From the NCBI RefSeq assembly GCF_901411515.1, contig NZ_CABDUX010000001.1:124001-188000 (forward strand): a stretch of 64,000 nucleotides of DNA, read 5' to 3'. The translations under genes and the position numbers were made by a program. The notes beneath the pieces were generated by a model, which saw only the letters and a list, made by a program, of their open reading frames with translations, was not told the origin of the DNA and searched no databases. The DNA comes from Raoultibacter phocaeensis. Lineage in GTDB: Bacteria > Actinomycetota > Coriobacteriia > Coriobacteriales > Eggerthellaceae. Below are positions 8,468 to 16,198 of the stretch, piece by piece (position 1 is the first letter of the stretch; each line of letters begins with the position of its first letter).

Positions 8468-9691
8468 ATGCAGACGCGCTCTTCATCTCGGTATGATTCT
8501 ATTTGCATCGACGGGTACACAGCAGGCCTCCTCTCATCCTCGGAGATGGATTTGGTGAGATTCGACGCACTAGTCTCGAAAAACCACTGTGCACGCGAAA
8601 TCAGACAGCAGCTTTTACGAGTCGAAGCCCTCTCTTCTGCGAGCATCGACGGAAGACGCGTACGATACCTTGACCTTCTTAAGCTAGAGGCAGCAATACT
8701 CAATGCACCGTTCACCGACGATGATTGCACTCGGCTCTACCGCCTCGCAAGCAAGCTGGAGCTTGAAGACGTTTCTGGAGCCGTCGTGTCGTATCGGTAT
8801 ATGCGAACCGTTGATTGGATAGCCTGCACCATCACAAAGGACGCCGTCATCAGCTCAAGCATATTCGAAACGATACGAAACCTGTATAACGAAAACGAGA
8901 TCGAAGCGATTGCCAACCCCGAACCGACCGGCCATCCCCGCCGACAGGCGCTGCGCACCAAAGAAGAACTCATAGGAACGAGACGGCAAACACCCAGAAA
9001 AGAATTCCTCATCAACGACTACATCGATCTTTTGAATTCGAACGTGCTCACTCCTTCGGCCCAAGCAGAAATATCGCACGCTCAACTACAGCTAATTAAA
9101 CCTTACGAGGGCAATCTTGACGCCTACGAGCGAGTGTTCTCGCACTTGGTTTTCTACCGAAGAGGCGTTCTCACCGACAGCGTCGTCCCGCTCGCTATCG
9201 GGCCCGCAAGAAACGTTACCCGCCACGTCCAATCGCTCGTCTCAAATATGGAAGGCCTCGTGAATAATAAAGATTCCGAACCGAACCTACAAGCCGATTT
9301 CCGCCACAGCTCTTATTGCGCTGAGGCTGCCGCAAAAACCGCATACCTCTGTCAAAGCATCCTTACAACCTATTGGCAGCAATGGCAAAAAAGCCTCAGC
9401 AAGACGCGGAGCGACTCAGCAACGCTGAGTCTCGCCAAACTGTTTCTCGGATGGCCCTGCCTCACGATCGCAATTGCATCGGAAAAAATCGGACGCGGGT
9501 TCTCTGCGACGAACAACGCCATGAAAGAACTTTCCGATATGGGGATCATCCGCGAGATCTCGCACCTCTCGAAACATCGCTTGTTCTGCGCAGTCGACCT
9601 CGTGGAAACGCTTGAAATGCTGATGGAAAAGGCAATTTCTTCTGAAGTGCTCAATCGCGATGCAATCCTGAGTGCAGTATTGCATCCGTAA
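8468..9691 (+). CDS. Degenerate Fic-fold protein with C-terminal winged helix (probable regulator)
   Basis: The protein has 407 residues. 'SSASIDG' at 56-62 matches the inhibitory-helix motif of Fic proteins. The catalytic loop, normally HPFxxGNGRxxR, reads 'KPYEGNLDAYER' at 211-222: the catalytic His is Lys and the GNGR arginine is lost, while Pro, Gly-Asn and the last Arg remain. Residues about 323-375 form the winged helix often found after Fic domains ('GFSATNNAMKELSDMGIIRE'). AMP-transferase activity is therefore unlikely and DNA binding likely. It is divergent from the molybdoenzyme operon with a dyad between them, which suggests it controls that operon. AGGGGG precedes the ATG. Recognition of the Fic fold is by motif only. 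Confidence 0.75.
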   Translation: MQTRSSSRYDSICIDGYTAGLLSSSEMDLVRFDALVSKNHCAREIRQQLLRVEALSSASIDGRRVRYLDLLKLEAAILNAPFTDDDCTRLYRLASKLELEDVSGAVVSYRYMRTVDWIACTITKDAVISSSIFETIRNLYNENEIEAIANPEPTGHPRRQALRTKEELIGTRRQTPRKEFLINDYIDLLNSNVLTPSAQAEISHAQLQLIKPYEGNLDAYERVFSHLVFYRRGVLTDSVVPLAIGPARNVTRHVQSLVSNMEGLVNNKDSEPNLQADFRHSSYCAEAAAKTAYLCQSILTTYWQQWQKSLSKTRSDSATLSLAKLFLGWPCLTIAIASEKIGRGFSATNNAMKELSDMGIIREISHLSKHRLFCAVDLVETLEMLMEKAISSEVLNRDAILSAVLHP

Positions 9692-9861
9692 GCAATAGAG
9701 CAGGGTGGACATTCGACGCATCTTGTACATCAGGATCTGGAAAGACTCAGAGCGTGTTTGCGATATAGGGTCTAAGTGAAAAGCAATGATTGCGCCGTTC
9801 TAGCGCAATAACGACACTCTCGCTTGATGCGGGATACTCTCAGCTCAAAAGCGCATCTAAA

Positions 9862-9893
9862 CGAACGGATGTTTCACGTGAAACATCCGTTCG
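9862..9893. other. parS-type centromere site in a 32-bp palindrome; also a hairpin with T-run
   Basis: Positions 9870-9885 read TGTTTCACGTGAAACA, which agrees fully with the bacterial parS consensus bound by ParB/Spo0J. The match sits at the centre of a perfect 16+16 bp palindrome (9862-9893). ATTTTTA follows on the plus strand, so the transcript could also act as a terminator for the regulator gene upstream. The rest of the 9692-9905 gap holds nothing else I can recognise. Confidence 0.7.
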
Positions 9894-9905
9894 ATTTTTA
9901 TAGGA

Positions 9906-10325
9906 TCACGCGTGGCACTCGTGGCGTTTCACAAGATCGGCAAGCGACACACCGTCGACGTACTCCTCGATCGTACGGTCGAGGCCTTCCCAAAACGAGA
10001 TGGTGTTGCATTCGTCCCTGCGAGGACAGACGCCGAAATCGTCTTCGAGGCATGCCACGGGGGCACAGCTGCCCTCGGCGGCACGCAGGATATCGCCTGC
10101 CGTTATCTCAAGAGCGGGACGGGTGAGCACGTACCCGCCGCGCGCACCGCGCATACTCTTGAGCAAGCCAACCCGCACAAGGCTTCCTGCAAGCTGCTCG
10201 AGATACTTGATGGAGATGGATTGCCGTTCGGCTACCTCGCGCAGAGGCACGCGGCTCCCCTCGCCCTGCTCGGCGATATCGATCATCAAACGAAGGGCGT
10301 AGCGGCCCTTGGTCGAAATCATCAT
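9906..10325 (-). CDS. Rrf2-family regulator (IscR/CymR-like)
   Basis: A 139-residue protein with the N-terminal winged helix of Rrf2 regulators ('MISTKGRYALRLMIDIAEQ', 'LREVAERQSISIKYLEQL') and four cysteines near the C-terminus in 'CAPVACLEDDFGVCPRRDEC'. IscR/NsrR-type proteins hold an Fe-S cluster there, so a cluster-sensing role is plausible. GGAGG lies six bases before ATG 10325. It is divergent from the cysK-desulfurase-scaffold genes, and the spacer has two similar 17-bp dyads. It should repress cysteine and Fe-S genes when cysteine or clusters are abundant. CymR-type control through cysteine synthase is an alternative to Fe-S sensing. Confidence 0.9.
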   Translation of the reverse strand: MMISTKGRYALRLMIDIAEQGEGSRVPLREVAERQSISIKYLEQLAGSLVRVGLLKSMRGARGGYVLTRPALEITAGDILRAAEGSCAPVACLEDDFGVCPRRDECNTISFWEGLDRTIEEYVDGVSLADLVKRHECHA

Positions 10326-10504
10326 GGCAGACCTCCGTCGTCGTCAATTCGTAGTGCGCCGACGCCTCCCAGTCGCCCGGATATGCCCACCCCGACCGTT
10401 TCGGAAAGCGTAATTCGCATGTGCACATTGTACTCATATCGCGTGTCGGCTCCCTTACAAACCACGTATACGGCACGAATTCCCGACACAGAGGTTTATA
10501 ATAC

Positions 10505-10594
10505 CCTACTATACAACTAGGTTTTATATCCATTCGGTAACACCTCTTGACTTTATCTCCCGATCGAGTATCTTATTCCTAGTATATTACTAGG
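10505..10594. promoter_or_regulatory. Two Rrf2-type operator copies around the cysK promoter
   Basis: CCTACTATACAACTAGG (10505-10521) and CCTAGTATATTACTAGG (10578-10594) agree at 14 of 17 positions; the second is an almost perfect palindrome. TTGACT (10547-10552) with a weak -10 (TATCTT, 10569-10574) lies between them, and the second copy sits just after the -10. This is a standard repressor layout, most likely for the divergent Rrf2 protein. Confidence 0.6.
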
Positions 10595-10639
10595 ATTTAT
10601 AGACGGGACCGAATGCAGAAACGACGAGGAGCACGAACA

Positions 10640-11560
10640 ATGAAAGCATCCAGCATAGAAAGCCTTATCGGCAATACTCCCCTGCTTGACATCTCGGGCA
10701 TCGAGGGTCAAAACGCCAACGCGACGATTCTCGCGAAATTCGAGGCCGCCAATCCAGGCGGCAGCATCAAGGACCGCATCGCCAAAGCGATGCTCGACGA
10801 AGCCGAAGCGGCGGGGCTTATCGCTCCGGGTGGACGTATCATCGAACCGACGAGCGGAAACACCGGTATCGGACTTGCTATGCTAGCCGCCGCGCGCGGA
10901 TACCGTCTTACCCTCGTCATGCCTGAAACGATGAGCATCGAACGCAGGAAGCTCTTGGCCGTCTACGGTGCCGAACTCGTGCTCACCGAGGGCGCAAAAG
11001 GTATGCCCGGAGCCATTGCGAAAGCCGAGGAGCTCCTTGAGGCCGAACCCGAGGCGTTCATGCCTCGGCAGTTCGAAAACCCCGCCAATCCGCGCGTGCA
11101 TTACGAAACCACAGGCCCCGAGATCTGGAGCGATGCGGGCGGCGCGGTCAACGTGTTCGTAGCTGGCGTCGGTACGGGCGGTACGATTTCGGGTGCTGGC
11201 GGATTCCTGAAGGAGAAGAACCCCGACCTCTTGATCATTGCCGTGGAACCGGAAGAATCACCGGTGCTGTCTGGCGGATCGTCGGGGCCCCACAAGATCC
11301 AGGGGATCGGCGCCGGTTTCGTTCCCGACACCCTCGATACCAGCATCTACGACGAGATCATCCGCATTTCCACAGCCGATGCATTCGCAACCCAAGCTGA
11401 ACTCGCCCGCAAGCTCGGGGTGTTCGTCGGCGTCTCGTCGGGCGCAGCCACAGCAGCAGCACGGATTGTCGCACAACGACCTGAGTTTGCCGGCAAAACC
11501 ATCGCCACCGTGCTTCCCGACACCGGCGAGCGATACCTGTCCATGATTCAGACGGATTAG
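10640..11560 (+). CDS. cysK: Cysteine synthase (O-acetylserine sulfhydrylase)
   Basis: A 306-residue PLP enzyme that makes cysteine from O-acetylserine and sulfide in the cytoplasm. The PLP lysine is in 'NPGGSIKDRIAKAML', the substrate loop is 'EPTSGNTGIGLA', the phosphate-binding loop is 'GVGTGGTISG', and the C-terminal 'VLPDTGERYLS' is characteristic. ATG at 10640 follows GAGGAG with good spacing and is preferred to an in-frame ATG at 10613. It is the first gene of a set with cysteine desulfurase and a Fe-S scaffold, and is divergent from an Rrf2 regulator. The order suggests cysteine is made here as the sulfur donor for cluster assembly. Confidence 0.95.
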   Translation: MKASSIESLIGNTPLLDISGIEGQNANATILAKFEAANPGGSIKDRIAKAMLDEAEAAGLIAPGGRIIEPTSGNTGIGLAMLAAARGYRLTLVMPETMSIERRKLLAVYGAELVLTEGAKGMPGAIAKAEELLEAEPEAFMPRQFENPANPRVHYETTGPEIWSDAGGAVNVFVAGVGTGGTISGAGGFLKEKNPDLLIIAVEPEESPVLSGGSSGPHKIQGIGAGFVPDTLDTSIYDEIIRISTADAFATQAELARKLGVFVGVSSGAATAAARIVAQRPEFAGKTIATVLPDTGERYLSMIQTD

Positions 11561-11632
11561 ACCACCGAGGTTGGCCGCGGCGATCGTTTCGACTAAAACC
11601 GGCCCCGCGAACAAAAGCACAAGGAGCAACTC

Positions 11633-12820
11633 ATGAAGCAGATATATCTCGATAACGCAGCTACTACGCAGATGCGGCCTGAGGCGCTCGAGGCCATGAT
11701 GCCGCATCTGACCGTGGCGTACGGCAACGCAAGTTCCATCTATCCGCTCGGCGAGGAAGCCGCAGAAGCACTCGCCGAAGCACGTCATACTGTTGCGAGC
11801 GCCATCAACGCCGATGACCGCGAGGTGTACTTCACCTCGGGCGGCAGCGAATCGGACAACTGGGCACTTATCGCCACAGCCGAAGCCTACGAGGCGAAGG
11901 GCAAACATATCATCGCGAGCGCCATCGAACACCACGCGATTCTCCATACCGCAGAATACCTCGAAAAGCGCGGGTTCGAAGTCACCCGCCTTCCCGTCGA
12001 CGAAACGGGACGTGTCTCGCCCGCCGTCCTCGAAGCAGCCATGCGACCCGACACGATCCTCGTATCGATCATGTTCGCTAACAACGAAATCGGGACCGTC
12101 GAACCCATCGCCGAGCTCGCAAAGATCGCACACGACCATGGTGCACTCTTTCACACCGATGCCGTCCAAGCGTTCGGGCATCTGCCGATCGATGTGAAAG
12201 AGCTGGGCGTCGACCTCTTGTCCGCTTCGGCGCACAAGATCTACGGGCCCAAGGGCACCGGACTTCTCTACCTCAAGCGAGGAGTGAAGACGAAAGCGTT
12301 CATCCATGGAGGACAGCAGGAACGCGGTTTGCGCGCGGGAACCGAAAACGTGGCGGGAATCGTCGGGTTCGCCAAGGCAACCGAGCTCGCTCTTACCGAG
12401 CAGGATGAGGAAACCGCACGTCTTACCGAACTGCGGGATCACGCTATCGAGCGCATCGAGCGCGAAATTCCGCATAGCCGCCTGAACGGCCATCGAAGCG
12501 AGCGGCTTCCCAACAACGTGAACTTCTCGTTCGAATTCATCGAAGGCGAAGGCATGCTTTTGCAGCTCGCGTTCAAGGGCATCAGTGCATCGAGCGGATC
12601 GGCGTGCACCTCAGGCTCACTCGATCCGAGCCATGTGCTTCTGGCCATCGGATTGCCCCACGAAATCGCGCACGGATCGCTTCGGCTCACGCTCGGACGC
12701 GAAACTACCCGCGAGGACATCGATTACACGATCGATACTTTGAAAGCAACTATCGAGAACCTCCGTGCAATGAGCCCCCTGTACGAGGACTTCGTCAAAT
12801 CTCACAAGAAGGCGAGCTAG
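11633..12820 (+). CDS. Cysteine desulfurase, NifS/IscS family
   Basis: A 395-residue PLP enzyme that takes sulfur from cysteine to give alanine and an enzyme persulfide. 'YLDNAATTQMRPEALEAM' opens the protein. The PLP lysine is in 'SASAHKIYGPKG' and the persulfide cysteine in 'SSGSACTSGS' on a short loop. The following scaffold gene starts 43 bp downstream, so sulfur is probably handed to it. AAGGAGC precedes ATG 11633. The assignment to nifS rather than iscS is arbitrary; the partner looks like the NifU-type scaffold of Gram-positive bacteria. Confidence 0.95.
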   Translation: MKQIYLDNAATTQMRPEALEAMMPHLTVAYGNASSIYPLGEEAAEALAEARHTVASAINADDREVYFTSGGSESDNWALIATAEAYEAKGKHIIASAIEHHAILHTAEYLEKRGFEVTRLPVDETGRVSPAVLEAAMRPDTILVSIMFANNEIGTVEPIAELAKIAHDHGALFHTDAVQAFGHLPIDVKELGVDLLSASAHKIYGPKGTGLLYLKRGVKTKAFIHGGQQERGLRAGTENVAGIVGFAKATELALTEQDEETARLTELRDHAIERIEREIPHSRLNGHRSERLPNNVNFSFEFIEGEGMLLQLAFKGISASSGSACTSGSLDPSHVLLAIGLPHEIAHGSLRLTLGRETTREDIDYTIDTLKATIENLRAMSPLYEDFVKSHKKAS

Positions 12821-12863
12821 AAACCTCGAGCGCGCACGCACGACCAAAGGAAGGAGCCAGATT

Positions 12864-13328
12864 ATGGCTTTTGCATACAGCGAAAAGGTAATGGACCACT
12901 TCACGAACCCGAGAAACGTCGGCGAGATCGATAACTGCAGCGGCTGCGGCACCGTGGGCAACGCGCAGTGCGGCGACATCATGCGCATCTACCTCGACGT
13001 CGATGACGATCAGCGAATCCGCGACGTCAAGTTCAAGACGTTCGGCTGCGGGGCCGCCATCGCCACCTCATCGATGGCCACCGAGCTCGTCAAAGGAAAG
13101 ACCGTGCAGGAAGCACTCGAGGTAACCAACAAAGCAGTCATGGAGGCGCTCGACGGCCTGCCGCCGGTAAAGGTGCACTGCTCGCTGTTAGCCGAAGAGG
13201 CGATCCATGCAGCGCTCTGGGATTATGCCGAGCGCGAAGGCATCGTGATCAAGGGTCTCGAGAAGCCCAAGACCGACATCCACGAGCACGACGCTCACGA
13301 GGCCGAGCAGGAGCACGCCTTCGCGTAA
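12864..13328 (+). CDS. Fe-S cluster scaffold protein, NifU/IscU N-terminal type
   Basis: A 154-residue protein. The residues that hold the nascent cluster are visible: 'GNAQCGD', 'KTFGCGAAIA' and 'VKVHCSLLAEEAI'. A normal IscU is about 125-130 residues; the extra 25 residues are a His/Glu/Ala-rich tail ('DIHEHDAHEAEQEHAFA') that could bind metal. AAGGAAGGAG precedes the ATG. It should receive sulfur from the desulfurase encoded just upstream. No chaperones (HscA/HscB) or ferredoxin are present nearby, so this is a minimal assembly operon. Confidence 0.93.
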   Translation: MAFAYSEKVMDHFTNPRNVGEIDNCSGCGTVGNAQCGDIMRIYLDVDDDQRIRDVKFKTFGCGAAIATSSMATELVKGKTVQEALEVTNKAVMEALDGLPPVKVHCSLLAEEAIHAALWDYAEREGIVIKGLEKPKTDIHEHDAHEAEQEHAFA

Positions 13329-13420
13329 GGGCGACGACCCAAACCCGAACGAGACCTCAAGGGGAACCGCGTTGGCGGCAGGCCCGTATAAGCCAAGCAG
13401 CCAAGCGATCTGCTCGAATC

Positions 13421-13460
13421 AAAGCCCGGTTTGCGGACCCTCAACCGCAGACCGGGCTTT
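13421..13460 (+). terminator. Terminator after the Fe-S assembly genes
   Basis: The arms AAAGCCCGGT/TGCGG and CCGCA/ACCGGGCTTT form a long GC-rich hairpin at 13421-13460 ending in a short T-run. It lies between convergent genes and may work in both directions. Confidence 0.75.
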
Positions 13461-13469
13461 GCCTATGCC

Positions 13470-13901
13470 TTACATGCTCTTCTGCAGGTTTGCGATCCAT
13501 GCAAGATATGCGACGAACGCAATCACTTCGACGGCAACCATGATCAACACGCCCGCCATCGTGATCTGGTCGAAGGCAAACAGGGCAAGCGCACCGATGG
13601 GAACGAGGACAGAGAGCACATTAAACGCGCGCTCGGCTGCGCGGCTGCGTATAGCGACGTTGCGCTCGTCGGCCTCACTCACCAATTCGCTCGACGTGGG
13701 CTTGTGCAAGAGAGCTGCAACCCCGCATATCGCAAGCGCCACTGTGCATCCGGCAAAGCCCCATACCGCCTTGCCTGCCGTAGGAAGAATGCCGGCTATG
13801 CCGCCGATGTTGAAACCGAACACCACGGTGATGAGAAGAAATGCAGCTGCAAGCGATAGGGTTACAACGGCCGTCGTCTTCGTGCTTTTCTTTGCGGTCA
13901 T
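13470..13901 (-). CDS. Four-helix membrane protein, DUF2178-like
   Basis: A 143-residue membrane protein with hydrophobic segments at about residues 12-35, 42-62, 90-112 and 116-138. Between helices 2 and 3 lies 'SEADERNVAIRSRAAERAF', which resembles the charged loop of DUF2178-type proteins. ATG at 13901 is used because AGGAGG stands eight bases upstream; a longer frame to 13922 lacks a site. It is monocistronic with its own well-formed, apparently regulated promoter. Proteins of this type are often next to an XRE regulator; none is adjacent here. Function is unknown. Confidence 0.75.
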   Translation of the reverse strand: MTAKKSTKTTAVVTLSLAAAFLLITVVFGFNIGGIAGILPTAGKAVWGFAGCTVALAICGVAALLHKPTSSELVSEADERNVAIRSRAAERAFNVLSVLVPIGALALFAFDQITMAGVLIMVAVEVIAFVAYLAWIANLQKSM

Positions 13902-13983
13902 CGGGTATTCCTCCTTCGGCACGGATGCCTTCGATTACTTTTGGATGCCACCGCTGCGGAAGCACCTTTTCATGCGATGCAAA

Positions 13984-14047
13984 ATGGAAAGCTTGCTTTC
14001 CATACAGTATAGGCATATCTCATGCAAATGTAAAGCTTGCTTTCCAT
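13984..14047 (-). promoter_or_regulatory. Promoter flanked by two operator copies
   Basis: On the minus strand TTTACA (14034-14029) and TATACT (14011-14006) are exactly 17 bp apart. The 16-mer AAAGCTTGCTTTCCAT occurs at 13988-14003 and again at 14032-14047, 44 bp apart. The first copy is part of the perfect palindrome ATGGAAAGC-TT-GCTTTCCAT (13984-14003). One copy covers the -35 and the other lies just after the -10, so repression or looping is likely. The regulator is not identified. Confidence 0.6.
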
Positions 14048-14204
14048 TTTTCTTTCTAGGATGCGAACCCCTCGCCCAGTACATTTTTCGAGGCAACTTG
14101 ACATTTCTCCTATTCCCCGTCGGCTCGACATGGTACACTCTGAATCCATTTCACCCTTCGGCTGCATGCAACGCATTGTGCCGATACTACGAATCGAGGA
14201 GATT

Positions 14205-14234
14205 ATGGCAGGGATGTTTCGCTTGTTTCTATAG
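14205..14234 (+). CDS. Possible 9-codon leader peptide upstream of an MFS efflux gene
   Basis: The frame reads MAGMFRLFL then TAG. GAGGAG stands just before the ATG with normal spacing, and an extended -10 (TGGTACACT, 14131-14139) lies about 65 bp upstream. The frame ends 294 bp before the ATG of an efflux-type MFS gene. Short leader peptides of this sort control macrolide and other ribosome-drug resistance genes by ribosome stalling. The link here is inference; the rest of 14048-14528 shows no gene. Confidence 0.35.
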   Translation: MAGMFRLFL

Positions 14235-14528
14235 CCTAACGGGTTATCGGATACTTGCCCGCGCCCAGACGCACAGTTTGTCGTGCAAGCGCGAATCACC
14301 TGCACTACCTCGGCCCTACCGTATTTCGGTTCCAGACCATGCTTCGAAATCAGGTATTTCAGAAGCTCGTTTTGCGGTCGTTCGCCACCATTTCAGTGCA
14401 GCGCAGCGTGTTCGCACCCAATAGTTGCGGAAAATTCCAACCGGAATAGCTGGCACGGACGCATCCGCAACCCCACACTGAAAACGAAAGTTCGCTCGTC
14501 CCCTATCAAGATCAAGGAGTTTCACCCC

Positions 14529-15842
14529 ATGACGGAATCATCAACCGTACTCAGCGCAGCGGGCCGACCGCTCCCGAAGCGCTGGCTCGCGATCATCGCG
14601 ACTATTTGGGCAGGCCAAGCCGTTTCGATGGTAACGAGTTACGCGGCGGGATACGCTGCCGTGTGGTACATCACCGAAACAACCGGCAGCGCCCTCATGC
14701 TCGCCGCCGCCACCATTTGCGCCTATCTCCCCCAGGGGCTCCTCTCTCCCTTCGGCGGGGTCATAGCCGATAAGTTCAACCGCAAGACCGTGATGATCGT
14801 CGCCGACATGAGCGTGGGCATCATCTCGCTCATCCTCGGCATTTTCATTTTGCTCGGAAAGGCATCGTTCGCGCTCATCATCGTCATGATCATCGTACGC
14901 AGCATCGGACAGGCGTTCCATGGTCCCGCTATGATGGCGGCCATGCCCCTGCTCGTACCGGAGAAGCACCTGTTGCGCATCAACATGCTCAGCCAGATGC
15001 TCATGAGCATGGCGAGCATCGGTGCACCGGCGTTCGGCATCTTCCTCTATACCGTCATCGGATTTCATTCGGTCATGTTCCTCGATTTCTTCGGGGCATG
15101 CATGGCCGTTCTGGGCCTTGCGCTCGCGAAGATTCCGACCGTCCACGACGAAACGACCGAAAACCAGAATGTCTTCGCGAACATGCGCGACGGATGGAAG
15201 GCGCTCTCTATTAACCGAGGCCTCATGATTCTCATCGTGGGCGTTACGCTTGGCATGATGGTGTTCGGTCCCTTAGGCGCGATGTTCCCGCTCATGACCT
15301 ACGATCACTTCGGAGGCGATGGTTTTGCCGCCTCGATCACCGAAGCGGCCTTCGGTGTGGGCATGCTCGTCGGTTCGGGCATCCTCATGGCCTGGGGCGG
15401 CGGCAAGCGGCTCGCCGGCCTCATGGCAGTAGCCGCAGTTATCGTGGGAGCGTCCACTGCGGCATGCGGTCTGCTGACCCCGAACATGTTTTGGATCTTC
15501 GTTGCGCTCTGCGCCGTCATGGCCGTTGCCTGCGCTTGGTTCAACGGGCCGCTCATTACGCTCGTCCAACGCAACGTGCCCGAGGAGAAGATGGGCCGCG
15601 CGCTCGGCTTGACCACAGCTGCCATCGGCCTCGCCTCCCCGCTCGGCGTGGCGATAGGCGGCGTAGCCGCAGAAGCGATCGGGATCGCACCGTTTTTCCT
15701 CGTCGACGGCATTCTGTGCTTGGCCCTTGGCCTGCTGCTCTACCTACCCAAGAGCGTACGCGCGCTCGACCAAGCGGAACCGGGCGAGGTCCACACCGAA
15801 GCTACTGCTCCCGAACAACCCGCCGCGCTTCCGGCAGAGTAG
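14529..15842 (+). CDS. MFS efflux transporter (MefA/drug-export type)
   Basis: A 437-residue, 12-helix transporter. The MFS signature loop reads 'FGGVIADKFNRKTVMIVAD', and the opening 'WLAIIATIWAGQAVSMVTSYAAGYAAVWYIT' resembles macrolide-efflux (Mef-like) and related exporters. ATG 14529 follows AAGGAG; a longer in-frame opening upstream has no site. The C-terminal 30 residues are Glu/Ala/Pro-rich and probably cytoplasmic. It has a long untranslated leader with a possible short peptide frame. The substrate is unknown; drug or peptide export is likely. Confidence 0.85.
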   Translation: MTESSTVLSAAGRPLPKRWLAIIATIWAGQAVSMVTSYAAGYAAVWYITETTGSALMLAAATICAYLPQGLLSPFGGVIADKFNRKTVMIVADMSVGIISLILGIFILLGKASFALIIVMIIVRSIGQAFHGPAMMAAMPLLVPEKHLLRINMLSQMLMSMASIGAPAFGIFLYTVIGFHSVMFLDFFGACMAVLGLALAKIPTVHDETTENQNVFANMRDGWKALSINRGLMILIVGVTLGMMVFGPLGAMFPLMTYDHFGGDGFAASITEAAFGVGMLVGSGILMAWGGGKRLAGLMAVAAVIVGASTAACGLLTPNMFWIFVALCAVMAVACAWFNGPLITLVQRNVPEEKMGRALGLTTAAIGLASPLGVAIGGVAAEAIGIAPFFLVDGILCLALGLLLYLPKSVRALDQAEPGEVHTEATAPEQPAALPAE

Positions 15843-15960
15843 CAACCTGAAAACCAGCTCGCAGAGGCTACCCGAGAAGCCGCTGGGTAGCTGCGGAAGC
15901 CGTTCAACCTGCAGGGTGCAGCGCTTCGGTCTGGCCCGCGGGAAGCCGACACGATATTTG

Positions 15961-15999
15961 TACGAGTGCGCCGTATCGACCCGATGCGGCGCACTCGTA
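15961..15999. repeat. Inverted repeat in the MFS-IS gap
   Basis: A perfect 12-bp inverted repeat (15961-15972 and 15988-15999) with a 15-nt loop lies about 120 bp after the MFS stop. There is no T-run. The rest of 15843-16150 is rich in CTGCA-like short repeats and holds no gene I can support. Confidence 0.5.
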
Positions 16000-16150
16000 C
16001 CTAAGGCTGCTGACCGAGCTGCATTGCGCTGCGGGCTCGCTGCAGACGTGCTGCATCGGGCTGCAGGCGCAGGTGCGCCGCGCTTCGCTGCAGCTTTGTT
16101 GTCACCAAAGACACGAGGGCGCCTTTATCTATGTTCCGGACTTGGCGAAA

Positions 16151-16171
16151 TCTGGCACAAAATTGGAGGTT
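16151..16171 (+). repeat. Left terminal inverted repeat of the IS element
   Basis: This 21-bp end starts TCTGGCACAAAAT and matches the reverse complement of 17847-17867 at 19 of 21 positions, with the two mismatches at positions 14-15. If the element has the 5'-TG...CA-3' ends usual for the IS3 family, it begins at 16153. Confidence 0.8.
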
Positions 16172-16198
16172 GGGGGTGCGGCAGGATTCTTGGACTGC

